DNA of 64,000 nucleotides from the NCBI GenBank assembly GCA_039519185.1, contig CM076847.1:50599708-50663707 (forward strand). Reading direction: 5' to 3'. Shown here piece after piece: positions 1 through 8,444 of this stretch. Each line of letters starts with the position of its first letter. Position 1 is the stretch's first letter. The notes under the pieces were generated by a model. The model saw nothing but the letters and a program-made list of their open reading frames with translations. It ran no database searches and had not been told where the DNA came from. The DNA is from Astragalus membranaceus. Its lineage: Eukaryota > Streptophyta > Magnoliopsida > Fabales > Fabaceae. The position numbers and the translations under genes were made by a program.

Positions 1-46
1 CTGTAGCGACCGAAGAATCCGGAGGAGGGATCCTTCGGTCGCTACA
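1..46 (+). repeat. 3' tail of the 5' LTR, forming a palindrome
   Basis: Last 46 nt of the 5' LTR. It ends in TCGCTACA, like the 3' LTR, and is followed after GC by the PBS. The arms CTGTAGCGACCGAAG and CTTCGGTCGCTACAG (the last base lies just outside the LTR) are perfect inverted repeats. The central part is the reverse complement of the matching stretch of the 3' LTR (14703-14728). The rest of this LTR lies outside the window. Confidence 0.75.
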
Positions 47-48
47 GC

Positions 49-67
49 TGGCGACTCCGCTGGGGAC
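49..67 (+). other. Primer binding site (PBS)
   Basis: TGGCGACTCCGCTGGGGAC lies 2 nt after the LTR end. It starts with TGG, as expected for pairing with a tRNA 3' CCA. An almost identical PBS (CTC-T-GCTG in place of CTC-C-GCTG) is present in reverse orientation at 18659-18677. Ogre elements are reported to use tRNA-Arg as primer; the tRNA was not checked here. Confidence 0.85.
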
Positions 68-909
68 TTTTTTTAAGAGGGTCAAGCCTAATTTAGTTAA
101 ATGTGTGGATATTTGTTAGTTTAGTACCTTTGTTTACCCTTAGTCTTTTTATTCGCATGTCTATTTTATTTATCTATTTATTTGCTCTATTGAACCTTAG
201 GGTAGAAGACTTTTATATTGCTATCTGTTTGCTCTTTTGCAGTCTGGGTAGTTTAGGTTGCTTATATCACACACATCACCTACACCTATTTATTCACACA
301 CTTCTGAGTGGGGCCCTATACCCGGGTCTGAAAAATAACTTAGGACGAGCGGAGATGATTAGTGACAGTCATTCTGGATTTATCTGTCTGACTCTCATGA
401 AAATCTCAACCAGAGTATGCTCTTTCGCGGCATCCCACACCAGATAGCTCGCTATCGTTGTGGGTCATATCGTGAAAGGGATTTTAGCTCTGAAAACCTT
501 TGTGAGGAAGTGAATAGAACTACCTGAGAGGTTGATCACATAAGTGACCCTAGACCGTGACCTATATGTAAGACATAACCTGTTTAGGACACAAAAGCAA
601 TTCACCTACCCGTTGCATCATCACAAAAAAACTTTTTTTCAAAAAAAAAAAAATCAAAATAATGAAAAACCATTTACTCCTTTTGCCCTTTACGTATATT
701 CTGTGTGACATGGTTAATGTTTCTCAAAATTTGAATCACCAAAATTTGCTTTTATTAACGCATGTAACATCTTTTTTTAAATTCATCATACATCATCGTT
801 ACTTCAAAAAAAAATATACAAAAAAAAATCCTCACATGCATGCTATTCATCTCATTTAGGTTTGCCGGGAATTGCAGGGGCTCGAAAGTTTTGTCATAAG
901 CAAGGCGAT
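68..909 (+). other. Noncoding leader of the Ogre-like element
   Basis: About 840 nt between PBS and ORF1 without a convincing gene. The first bases (ACTTTTTTTAAGAGGGTCAA) match the equivalent position of the reverse element at 18640-18658. A stretch near 340-410, including ATTCTGGATTTATCTGTCTG, resembles part of the 3' LTR near 14275-14305. A pyrimidine-rich, A-tract-rich region at 620-850 ends in ATTTAG|G, a possible splice acceptor before ORF1. Confidence 0.6.
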
Positions 910-2871
910 ATGGGATCAAACTGTGAAGCAATCCAAACTCTGAACTACCCTATAGTAAAACAGCCTAATCTGACAAGTCTAAGGGAATGTGCGGGTCGAT
1001 TGCCGCCCATCGAGCGCAGGTCTTTTGATAGAGTGTATGGGAAGATTATTATGTTACTACAATTGGACGTGCAAACGGATGCCATTGCCGCTTTGAGCCA
1101 GTTCTACGACTCTTCATTAAGATGCTTCACCTTCAAAAATTTCCAGATGGCACCTACCCTGGAAGAATATACACAGATCTTCGGCTTTCCTCAACAAGAC
1201 AAGGGACCCTACCAGTATCAGGGACAATACTACACAGATGAGAAACTCGCCTCAATGTTACAAACCAGCAAAGAGAACTTGAAGCTCCGGAAGAAAAATC
1301 GAAATGGCATTGCAGGATTCCCACAAGAGTATCTGGAAAGCCAAATGAAATCCTTCGCCGACGTTAGAAATTGGGGTCCTTTTAAGCAGGTGTTAGCTTT
1401 GACTATCTTTGGCATTGTCCTATTTCCACGCCTTGAAAGATATGTAGACACAACAGCTATTGGTGTCTTCTTATCCTTCAATGATGGAGAAAACCCACTC
1501 AATCCGATTCCAGCCATGCTTGCAGACACTTACTGTACTTTCACTCATTATAGTGAGCTAAGGGGAAAGAGGATATCTTGTTGCTTGCACGCCTTGTATG
1601 TTTGGCTTCTCACCCATGCTTTCGTTAACAAAGTCAGAGTAGAAGGCCCAATTGAAGACCCCAGAGGGTGTGATGTGAAGACAATGAACACTAGTGAATG
1701 GTTGCAAGTGCTGGGGGGCCTTCATGAATACAAGGTTCGTTGGCACCCATCATGGTGGAAAGATAGGCCCGCAGTAGTTTTTCAATGTGGAAACTTTCAA
1801 AACGTCCCGCTCATGGGGACAAGAGGCTGCATAAATTACAATCCTTCTCTGACTCTAAGACAGCTGGGGTACCCCATGCGAAATCCGCCCACCGAAGACA
1901 TGTTAATCCCTTTTTACCTCCATGAGGGAAGCCCAAAAGAGGTTGACATGCTCCGGAAGATTTCTCAAGCGTGGGATATGGTCGTCCGCAAGGGACAAGA
2001 GCTTACTAAGAGGAGCGGCGATAAGGAAACCACCTTTCGTCAATGGCTCCAAAAGAGGATCCAAGACACCCGATTGCCTTACCAAAGTGCACTATGGGTT
2101 GAGGGAGAAATACCTGAACCTACCCTTCCCACTGTCGAAGATTTAGATAAACTTAAAATGGCATTGTCAAAGGCCGAGGAAGAAAAGAAGGGCTTGCAGG
2201 CAGAGTTAGAGAAAGTGCTCCTAAAAAACCAGAAGTTGGAAGAGGAGAACGCAAGTAAGTCAGTGGCCATTGAAGACAGCCGCAAGCGGCTCAAGATTGA
2301 ACAAAAAGACAAACTAAATGTTCAAAAGTACCTAAGAGGGGCGAAAGAGGAAATAAAACGTTACAACCTGAAAATGAACCAAGCCATCGATGATGCATAC
2401 GAGTGGAAAAAGTTATGGGAAGAATCAATGATTGCAGAAAAGACCGCACAAAGCCTGCTAATGGTATCAAAAAGAGAGTCCCGGATGATGGCGGCCGAGT
2501 TTGAAGAGCAGGTGAAAAGTATCAAGCAGGATAAAGATACCATGGAAGAGATGCTCCGAGAATACCAACAAGCCTTGAGAAGGGAGCATGAAAAATCTGA
2601 TGAGCTGAACGACCATATCAGATATCAAGAGGAGGTTTACCACCAGTTGGAGACAGAAAGCATCTATTGGGAGAACCGCTTTGTGGAGTTGGTCAGCAGG
2701 ATAGAAAACCATGAAGCCTTCATAGAGTTGAAGAATGAAAGCTTATACTGGAAAGACAGATTCTCAAAGTTGGCATGGCTGGCCAATCGAGCTATCACGG
2801 GAATCCCCAAACGTCTAAAGGAGGCTAACGCGGCAATGCACCCGTTTAACACCCCGGTCCAAGTTTCCTAA
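910..2871 (+). CDS. ORF1 protein of Ogre-like element (plant mobile domain-like plus coiled coil)
   Basis: The extra ORF found upstream of gag in Ogre elements. The frame is open from 862, but the first ATG is at 910 (MGSNCEAIQ), giving 653 aa, so I take 910. The N-terminal half (residues about 10-390) resembles the plant mobile domain/aminotransferase-like family: a LPPIERRSFDRVYGKI stretch, then FTFKNFQMAPTLEEYTQIFG and a central W-rich part. Residues about 410-600 are rich in K, E and L with heptad spacing and should form a long coiled coil. There are no internal stops. It has its own stop, then a 300-nt gap to gag. The function of ORF1 in the retroelement cycle is not established; a host origin of the domain is likely by family resemblance. 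Confidence 0.8.
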   Translation: MGSNCEAIQTLNYPIVKQPNLTSLRECAGRLPPIERRSFDRVYGKIIMLLQLDVQTDAIAALSQFYDSSLRCFTFKNFQMAPTLEEYTQIFGFPQQDKGPYQYQGQYYTDEKLASMLQTSKENLKLRKKNRNGIAGFPQEYLESQMKSFADVRNWGPFKQVLALTIFGIVLFPRLERYVDTTAIGVFLSFNDGENPLNPIPAMLADTYCTFTHYSELRGKRISCCLHALYVWLLTHAFVNKVRVEGPIEDPRGCDVKTMNTSEWLQVLGGLHEYKVRWHPSWWKDRPAVVFQCGNFQNVPLMGTRGCINYNPSLTLRQLGYPMRNPPTEDMLIPFYLHEGSPKEVDMLRKISQAWDMVVRKGQELTKRSGDKETTFRQWLQKRIQDTRLPYQSALWVEGEIPEPTLPTVEDLDKLKMALSKAEEEKKGLQAELEKVLLKNQKLEEENASKSVAIEDSRKRLKIEQKDKLNVQKYLRGAKEEIKRYNLKMNQAIDDAYEWKKLWEESMIAEKTAQSLLMVSKRESRMMAAEFEEQVKSIKQDKDTMEEMLREYQQALRREHEKSDELNDHIRYQEEVYHQLETESIYWENRFVELVSRIENHEAFIELKNESLYWKDRFSKLAWLANRAITGIPKRLKEANAAMHPFNTPVQVS

Positions 2872-3179
2872 TTCATGGAGTTTTGCGAGGTTCTGATTGC
2901 CGAACTCCGGGAGAAGGCTGGCAGCACTACTAGTAGAAAAAGAGAGAGGAGTGGAAAAATGAAAGCCATATGTATTTGAGTGAAATTTAAAGAACATTGT
3001 ACTTTTCTTTTTCGAAGTTTTATTTCCAAAATGTTGTACTTTCCTCCATCAATGAAGTTTGTTTGTCTCACATGCTGATCCTTTATCTTGAAAATATTGT
3101 GGAACTTTAATCTGTGTACTTATGACAAATCAGGATGCGCTTGCAATTCCCGACCTAAAACAATAAGACTCATGCACAC
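2872..3179 (+). other. Spacer between ORF1 and gag
   Basis: A 308-nt noncoding spacer with T-rich stretches and no recognisable signal. Whether gag is translated from a spliced or separate RNA cannot be read from the sequence. Confidence 0.4.
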
Positions 3180-6100
3180 ATGCATCATTCGCATTTTCAT
3201 CCATTCATATACTCATACATATACTCATACCATGTGTCCCACCAACAGAGAGTAAAAGACAAGCTGGTGCGTCAACATCGCTACTGGACTCGTTCTCAGG
3301 CCAGAAACATGGAAGAAAATCAGGACAATCCGCCTCAAGATATCCCGGATCAAGGCAATCCACCTCAGAACCTAGGCAATCAAGAGCTTAGGGCAGAAAT
3401 AGATGGGATGAAAGAACAGATGGCTGAAATCTTGAAGGTTCTACAAGCTTTGAAGGGCCAAGACACAAGTGAAAATGTCTCCGCTGGGAACACAGAAAAT
3501 CAAGTTACCAACCCTCCTCCTCCCAATGGACTCGGGATCCCGCATACAGTGCACCATACTGGGCCTAATGGCCAAGGTTACATATGGCCTCCTTACGGAC
3601 TTCCACAAGGTTACACACCTCCGACAGTCGATGCTAGTCCCTCAGGAGTCGCGGGCCAACAGCAGCTTAAATCAACGGGTCACGATGGTAATCCGGGGGC
3701 ACCACAAGTTCAAAACCCGACCCCCGTCGTCATACCACAAGGACTCCCACTTGGCTGCCCTCCACCGCCGATAGTTAACGCTCAAGCTCAGGGTTCCAAC
3801 CTCAGGAATCCCACTCATTCACATACCCCAAATGTGAACCCAGCCATAGTTCCGATGATGCATCCTTACTATGGTATGAGTGGGCTTCCTCACGACTACT
3901 CTATAGAGAACCCTCAAGCCCAAGGAAAGCTGCAAATGCTGGAAGAAAGGTTGAGAGCGGTTGAAGGGTTCAGTATTGGTGCGAGAAATGCACAAGATTT
4001 ATGTCTCGTTCCAAACGTGGTCATTCCCCCTAAGTTTAAGGTGCCAGATTTTGATAAATACAGAGGAGCAACATGTCCGGCAAGCCACCTAACTATGTAT
4101 TGCAGGAAGATGGCTGCATTCGCAAATGACGATAAGCTGCTTATCCACTACTTCCAAGACAGCTTAGCTGGGGCAGCTTCAAATTGGTATATGCAGTTAA
4201 CACCCACTCATATTCGGTGTTGGAAGGATCTCGCTGATGCTTTCCTTAAGCAGTATAAGTACAACACTGATATGGCTCCTGATAGGACTCAGCTACAAAA
4301 CATGACTAAAAGGGATAATGAGTCCATCAAGGAATATGCTCAGCGTTGGAGAGGACTAGCAGCACAGGTAGCACCGCCTCTTTTTGAAAGGGAAATGGTA
4401 TCTATGTTCATGGAAACTCTTCCTTCACCCTTCTATGAAAAACTGATCGGGAGTGTATCGTCAAGTTTCTCGGATATGGTCGTTATTGGAGAAAGGCTAG
4501 AGAACGGAATGAGGAATGGGAAAATCGCTTATACCTCCCCCGGAAACACTAACCAGAGAAAGCCCTTCTCCGGATTTCCTAAAAAGAAAGAAGGAGAAGC
4601 CAATGCCATCACAGGAACCGGAAAGACTTCCTACTCCAATCCCTCTCACACCAATCCGTTCTCAGCACAAACACTATCTACCCCACCTACCCAAAATAAC
4701 CAAGGCCATAAACCACAAAACTACTCAGTCGGAAAGTTCGTCCACTTTGATCCAATCCCAATGTCATACTCCGACCTATTCCGCCACCTGCTCAGCCATA
4801 ATTTAATCACCACCCGCCCAATGAGACAGATCCAGCCCCCTTTTCCTAGAGGCTTCGACCCAAACACCACATGCGAATTTCATTCGGGGACGGTCGGCCA
4901 TTCCATAGAAAATTGCAAGGCATTGAAGTATGTCGTCCAAGATCTAATCGCCTCGGGTTGGTTGAACTTCAAGGAAAATGGTCCTAATGTGGCTACCAAC
5001 CCATTACCAGGACATGGGATGCCCTCAACTAATGCAATTGAAGATTCTGCAGAACCGTCCCTAATCAGGAGGGTAGAATGCATCCAGACACCCCTGGAAG
5101 TGATTCATGCTAATCTGTGTTCCTTTGAGATTATTGAGAGAGAATGCACTGGAAAGAATCCATGCAATGACCATCACTGCATTGGAAATTGTGAGGCGTT
5201 TAAACAAGTGCTTCAGGACCTGTTGGACCGACATGTAATACAAGTGGGCTTTCAAAAAAGGGAGGACCAGGTGTCAACTATCCTATCGAGCAATGCCCAG
5301 AACAAGGATACTCGGAAGCCGCTAGAGATCCGCTATACTAAGGACTCCAAGTCGTCCCTGGGTATGCCTAAACCAATCACTATCCAAGTGCCAGCTCCCT
5401 TCCCCTACAACGACACCAAAGCAGTCCCATGGAACTACAACGCGAAAGTCCAAGTGGAAGGTCCTCAGAGCAATCCTGATGTCACCAATATCTCGGGAAG
5501 CAGCGGAATAACTCGGAGCGGGCGCGTCTATGCCCCTGAAAGACCCAGAGGAGGAGAATCAAATGAAAGAGGAAAGACCGATAAAGGCAAAGACAAAGAA
5601 GTAGAGCCATCTGACAAAAATACGGGCAAGAAGGCACTATCTGAGCAAGAAGCCAGTGAGTTTCTAAAGATTATGAGGCAGAGCGAGTACAAGGTAGTGG
5701 ATCAGCTGAATCAGACTCCCGCTAAGATATCCCTGCTATCACTATTACTCAATTCTGAAGCCCACCGAGCAACACTAATGAAGGTGCTGAATGAAGCCCA
5801 TGTCACTCCCGACATCACAGTTGGTCAATTTGACGGGATCGTCGGAAATATCGTTGCAAACAATTACCTCACCTTCACAGATGACGAGATCCCCGTCGAG
5901 GGAAGAGGGCACAACAAGGCTTTGCATATCTCCGTAAAATGTGGAGAATACTCTCTAGCTCGAGTACTCATCGATAACGGATCGTCCCTGAATGTATTAC
6001 CCAAATCAACCATGAACAAGCTAGACGTAGACTGTTCATACATGAAACCCAGTTCTACACTGGTCAGGGCATTCGATGGGTCTAAAAGAGAGGTTATCGG

Positions 6101-6851
6101 AGAGATGGAGTTACCTGTGCAGGTAGGTCCAGAGGTCTTCATAGTAAGTTTCCAAGTGATGGACATCAATCCGTCTTACAGTTGTCTTCTGGGAAGACCA
6201 TGGATCCATTCGGCAGGGGCTGTGCCCTCTTCTCTACACCAAAAGCTCAAGTTCATAGTCAACAACAAGTTGGTGGTCGTTTCAGGAGAAGAAGAGTTGC
6301 TAGTCAATAAGCCGTTTCCTATACGTTATGTTGAGGCTGCAGAAGAATCTTTCGAGACCGCCTTCCAAGCACTAGAAATTGCAAATGCTACCTTTGTGGG
6401 GGACGGGGCCCCATCATTAAAACCAAAGCTGTCCAAAGCTGCATTGATGATTGCTAAAGTTATGACAAGCACTGGTTATCAGGCTGGAAGTGGTTTAGGG
6501 AAGACTGAACAAGGGATCCTAACACCCATACAGCTGCGTGAAAACAAGGACAGATGTGGGATAGGGTACCGGCCTAGTCGTACTGACAAAGGAAGGATCG
6601 CCGCAGAAAAGAAGGAGCGGAGGTTGGCCAAACTTGAGGGTCGGGAGCCAGATATGAAGAAGATTGTCATCTGCGACATAAAGCAAAGCTTTCAGAGCGC
6701 AGGAATGCTAGATCCTAACCAGGTTGCAGCTATTGAAGATGATTCAAGCGCTGAAAATGGCGGTGTCAGTCTTGTGCGCCGTTGTCCAGCAAGCAAAAAG
6801 CTCAAGAATTGGGAGATCGTCGATTTTCCTGTAGTTTTTAGTTCAAAGTAA
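3180..6851 (+). CDS. Gag-protease polyprotein with G-patch (Ogre-like)
   Basis: Structural Gag plus aspartic protease, 1223 aa from the first ATG; an alternative start at 3309 (MEENQ) follows a basic TRSQ-type stretch and may be the real one. The N-terminal third is proline- and glutamine-rich. The retrotransposon Gag domain lies at residues about 280-430 (CPASHLTMYCRKM, NWYMQLT, QRWRGLA). Two zinc-knuckle-like C/H clusters follow near residues 565 and 665 (CEFHSGTVGH, CNDHHCIGNC). The protease active-site region is LIDNGSSLNVLP near residue 935, with DNG in place of the usual DTG/DSG. A G-patch-like segment (GYQAGSGLGKTEQG) lies near residue 1103. The stop at 6849 lies directly at a GT splice donor; skipping the following intron continues the frame into RT, so this ORF is the 5' part of gag-pol. 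Confidence 0.9.
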   Translation: MHHSHFHPFIYSYIYSYHVSHQQRVKDKLVRQHRYWTRSQARNMEENQDNPPQDIPDQGNPPQNLGNQELRAEIDGMKEQMAEILKVLQALKGQDTSENVSAGNTENQVTNPPPPNGLGIPHTVHHTGPNGQGYIWPPYGLPQGYTPPTVDASPSGVAGQQQLKSTGHDGNPGAPQVQNPTPVVIPQGLPLGCPPPPIVNAQAQGSNLRNPTHSHTPNVNPAIVPMMHPYYGMSGLPHDYSIENPQAQGKLQMLEERLRAVEGFSIGARNAQDLCLVPNVVIPPKFKVPDFDKYRGATCPASHLTMYCRKMAAFANDDKLLIHYFQDSLAGAASNWYMQLTPTHIRCWKDLADAFLKQYKYNTDMAPDRTQLQNMTKRDNESIKEYAQRWRGLAAQVAPPLFEREMVSMFMETLPSPFYEKLIGSVSSSFSDMVVIGERLENGMRNGKIAYTSPGNTNQRKPFSGFPKKKEGEANAITGTGKTSYSNPSHTNPFSAQTLSTPPTQNNQGHKPQNYSVGKFVHFDPIPMSYSDLFRHLLSHNLITTRPMRQIQPPFPRGFDPNTTCEFHSGTVGHSIENCKALKYVVQDLIASGWLNFKENGPNVATNPLPGHGMPSTNAIEDSAEPSLIRRVECIQTPLEVIHANLCSFEIIERECTGKNPCNDHHCIGNCEAFKQVLQDLLDRHVIQVGFQKREDQVSTILSSNAQNKDTRKPLEIRYTKDSKSSLGMPKPITIQVPAPFPYNDTKAVPWNYNAKVQVEGPQSNPDVTNISGSSGITRSGRVYAPERPRGGESNERGKTDKGKDKEVEPSDKNTGKKALSEQEASEFLKIMRQSEYKVVDQLNQTPAKISLLSLLLNSEAHRATLMKVLNEAHVTPDITVGQFDGIVGNIVANNYLTFTDDEIPVEGRGHNKALHISVKCGEYSLARVLIDNGSSLNVLPKSTMNKLDVDCSYMKPSSTLVRAFDGSKREVIGEMELPVQVGPEVFIVSFQVMDINPSYSCLLGRPWIHSAGAVPSSLHQKLKFIVNNKLVVVSGEEELLVNKPFPIRYVEAAEESFETAFQALEIANATFVGDGAPSLKPKLSKAALMIAKVMTSTGYQAGSGLGKTEQGILTPIQLRENKDRCGIGYRPSRTDKGRIAAEKKERRLAKLEGREPDMKKIVICDIKQSFQSAGMLDPNQVAAIEDDSSAENGGVSLVRRCPASKKLKNWEIVDFPVVFSSK

Positions 6852-7043
6852 TGTTTCTGTAATGCAATCCTATGGCTCTGCCCAAGGCCTTAGGACATTT
6901 CATTCGGGCACACATGTTTCCTTTCAATATCAATATCAATAAAATGTTATTTCAGATTCTCCAATAAATTTCAGTTTTCTTTTGCACTTGCGTTTTATTT
7001 TCTTTTGGCTCGTTTTTCATTCCGTCAATTTATACTAATGCAG
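6848..7043 (+). other. Putative spliced intron between protease and reverse transcriptase
   Basis: A 196-nt segment starting GTAATG and ending TATACTAATGCAG. It has a near-perfect branch-point motif (TACTAAT) just before the AG acceptor and a T-rich body. Removing it joins the gag-protease frame (ending AA) to the RT frame (codons from 7045) without a shift and removes the TAA at 6849. Ogre elements are known to have an intron at this place. Splicing itself is inferred. Confidence 0.8.
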
Positions 7044-8444
7044 ATTTGAAAAAAACACCGTTGAAAATAACAACGCCAATAATTCATACTGTGACTTTGA
7101 GCACCCCATTAATCAAACTGAGGAAGATATTGAAGATAACTGGGAAACTCCTCCAGAATTAATGAGAATGATGGAACAAGAGGAAAAAGTGATTCAACCC
7201 CACGAGGAACATACTGAGACAATAAATTTGGGCTCAGAAGAAGATAAGAAAGAGATTAAAATTGGCATCACGATGAAAGACAGTGAACGAGAGAAATTGG
7301 TTAAACTCTTGTTTGACTATGTTGACGTCTTCGCATGGACATACCAAGACATGCCTGGACTGGACCCCAACATAGTCGAGCATAAGTTACCGGTAAAACC
7401 AGAATGCCCGCCGGTAAAACAAAAGTTAAGAAGGATGAAACCAGAGATGTCATTGAAAATCCGGGATGAGGTTAAGAAGCAGTTCGATGCTGGGTTTTTA
7501 GCAGTAGCAAAATACCCTCAATGGGTAGCCAATATTGTCCCGGTCCCAAAGAAAGATGGAAAAGTTCGGATGTGCGTCGACTATCGAGATCTGAATAGAG
7601 CCAGCCCTAAAGATGGCTTCCCCTTGCCTCACATTGATGTCCTGGTAGATAGCACAGCGCAACACTCTTTGTTCTCTTTCATGGACGGATACTCCGGATA
7701 TAATCAAATCAAGATGGCCCCAGAAGACATGGAGAAAACCACCTTCATCACTCTTTGGGGCACCTTCTGCTACAAAGTAATGCCATTCGGCCTAAAAAAC
7801 GCCGGTGCCACGTACCAAAGGGCAATGGTGGCTTTATTCCATGACATGATGCATAAAGAGATTGAAGTCTACGTGGATGACATGATCGCAAAGTCCAAGA
7901 CTGAAGAAGAACATGTTGTTAATCTGCAGAAACTATTTGAACGCCTAAGGAAGTTCAAACTCAGATTAAACCCCGCCAAATGCACTTTCGGGGTAAGATC
8001 AGGAAAGTTGTCGGGGTTCATAGTCAGTCAGAAGGGAATAGAGGTAGATCCAGACAAGGTACGAGCAATTCTTGAAATGCCAGCGCCTAAAACCGAAAGG
8101 GAAGTTCGTGGGTTCCTAGGAAGGTTGAACTACATCTCCAGATTCATATCCCAATTGACATCGACCTGCGAGCCAATCTTCAAATTGCTGTGCAAGAACC
8201 AAGAAACAAAGTGGAACGATAAGTGCCAGGAGGCCTTTGAAAAGATCAAGAGGTACCTCCAAAATCCACCGATTCTGATGCCACCGGTGCAGGGCAGACC
8301 CCTCATTCTATACTTAACAGTGCTAGACAACTCAATGGGTTGCGTACTGGGGCAACATGATGAGTCTGGAAGGAGAGAACATGCCATCTATTACCTCAGC
8401 AAGAAGTTCACCGAGTGCGAGACAAGATATTCATTGTTGGAAAA
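7044..8444 (+). CDS. Pol, part 1: reverse transcriptase and start of RNase H (Ogre-like)
   Basis: Second exon of gag-pol; the first ATG in this frame is at 7162. After an acidic linker come RT blocks: LPVKPECPPVKQKLRRMKPE, VRMCVDYRDLNRASPKD, FMDGYSGYNQI, MPFGLKNAGATYQRAM, and the catalytic YVDDM near 7870-7885. Then comes the connection region (GFLGRLNYISRFI) and the first RNase H (CVLGQHDE…YYLSKKFTECETRYS). The frame then shifts at a run of five A (8441-8445) where the family protein continues TCCALAW. In the unshifted frame the ORF runs on to a stop at 8479. Reverse transcription of element RNA is the family role; this copy is probably defective unless the missing A is a sequencing error. 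Confidence 0.92.

Noticed and set aside
1230..2852. Many minus-strand open frames opposite ORF1, gag and pol
   Set aside because: Short, without recognisable domains, and fully overlapped by long plus-strand coding regions.
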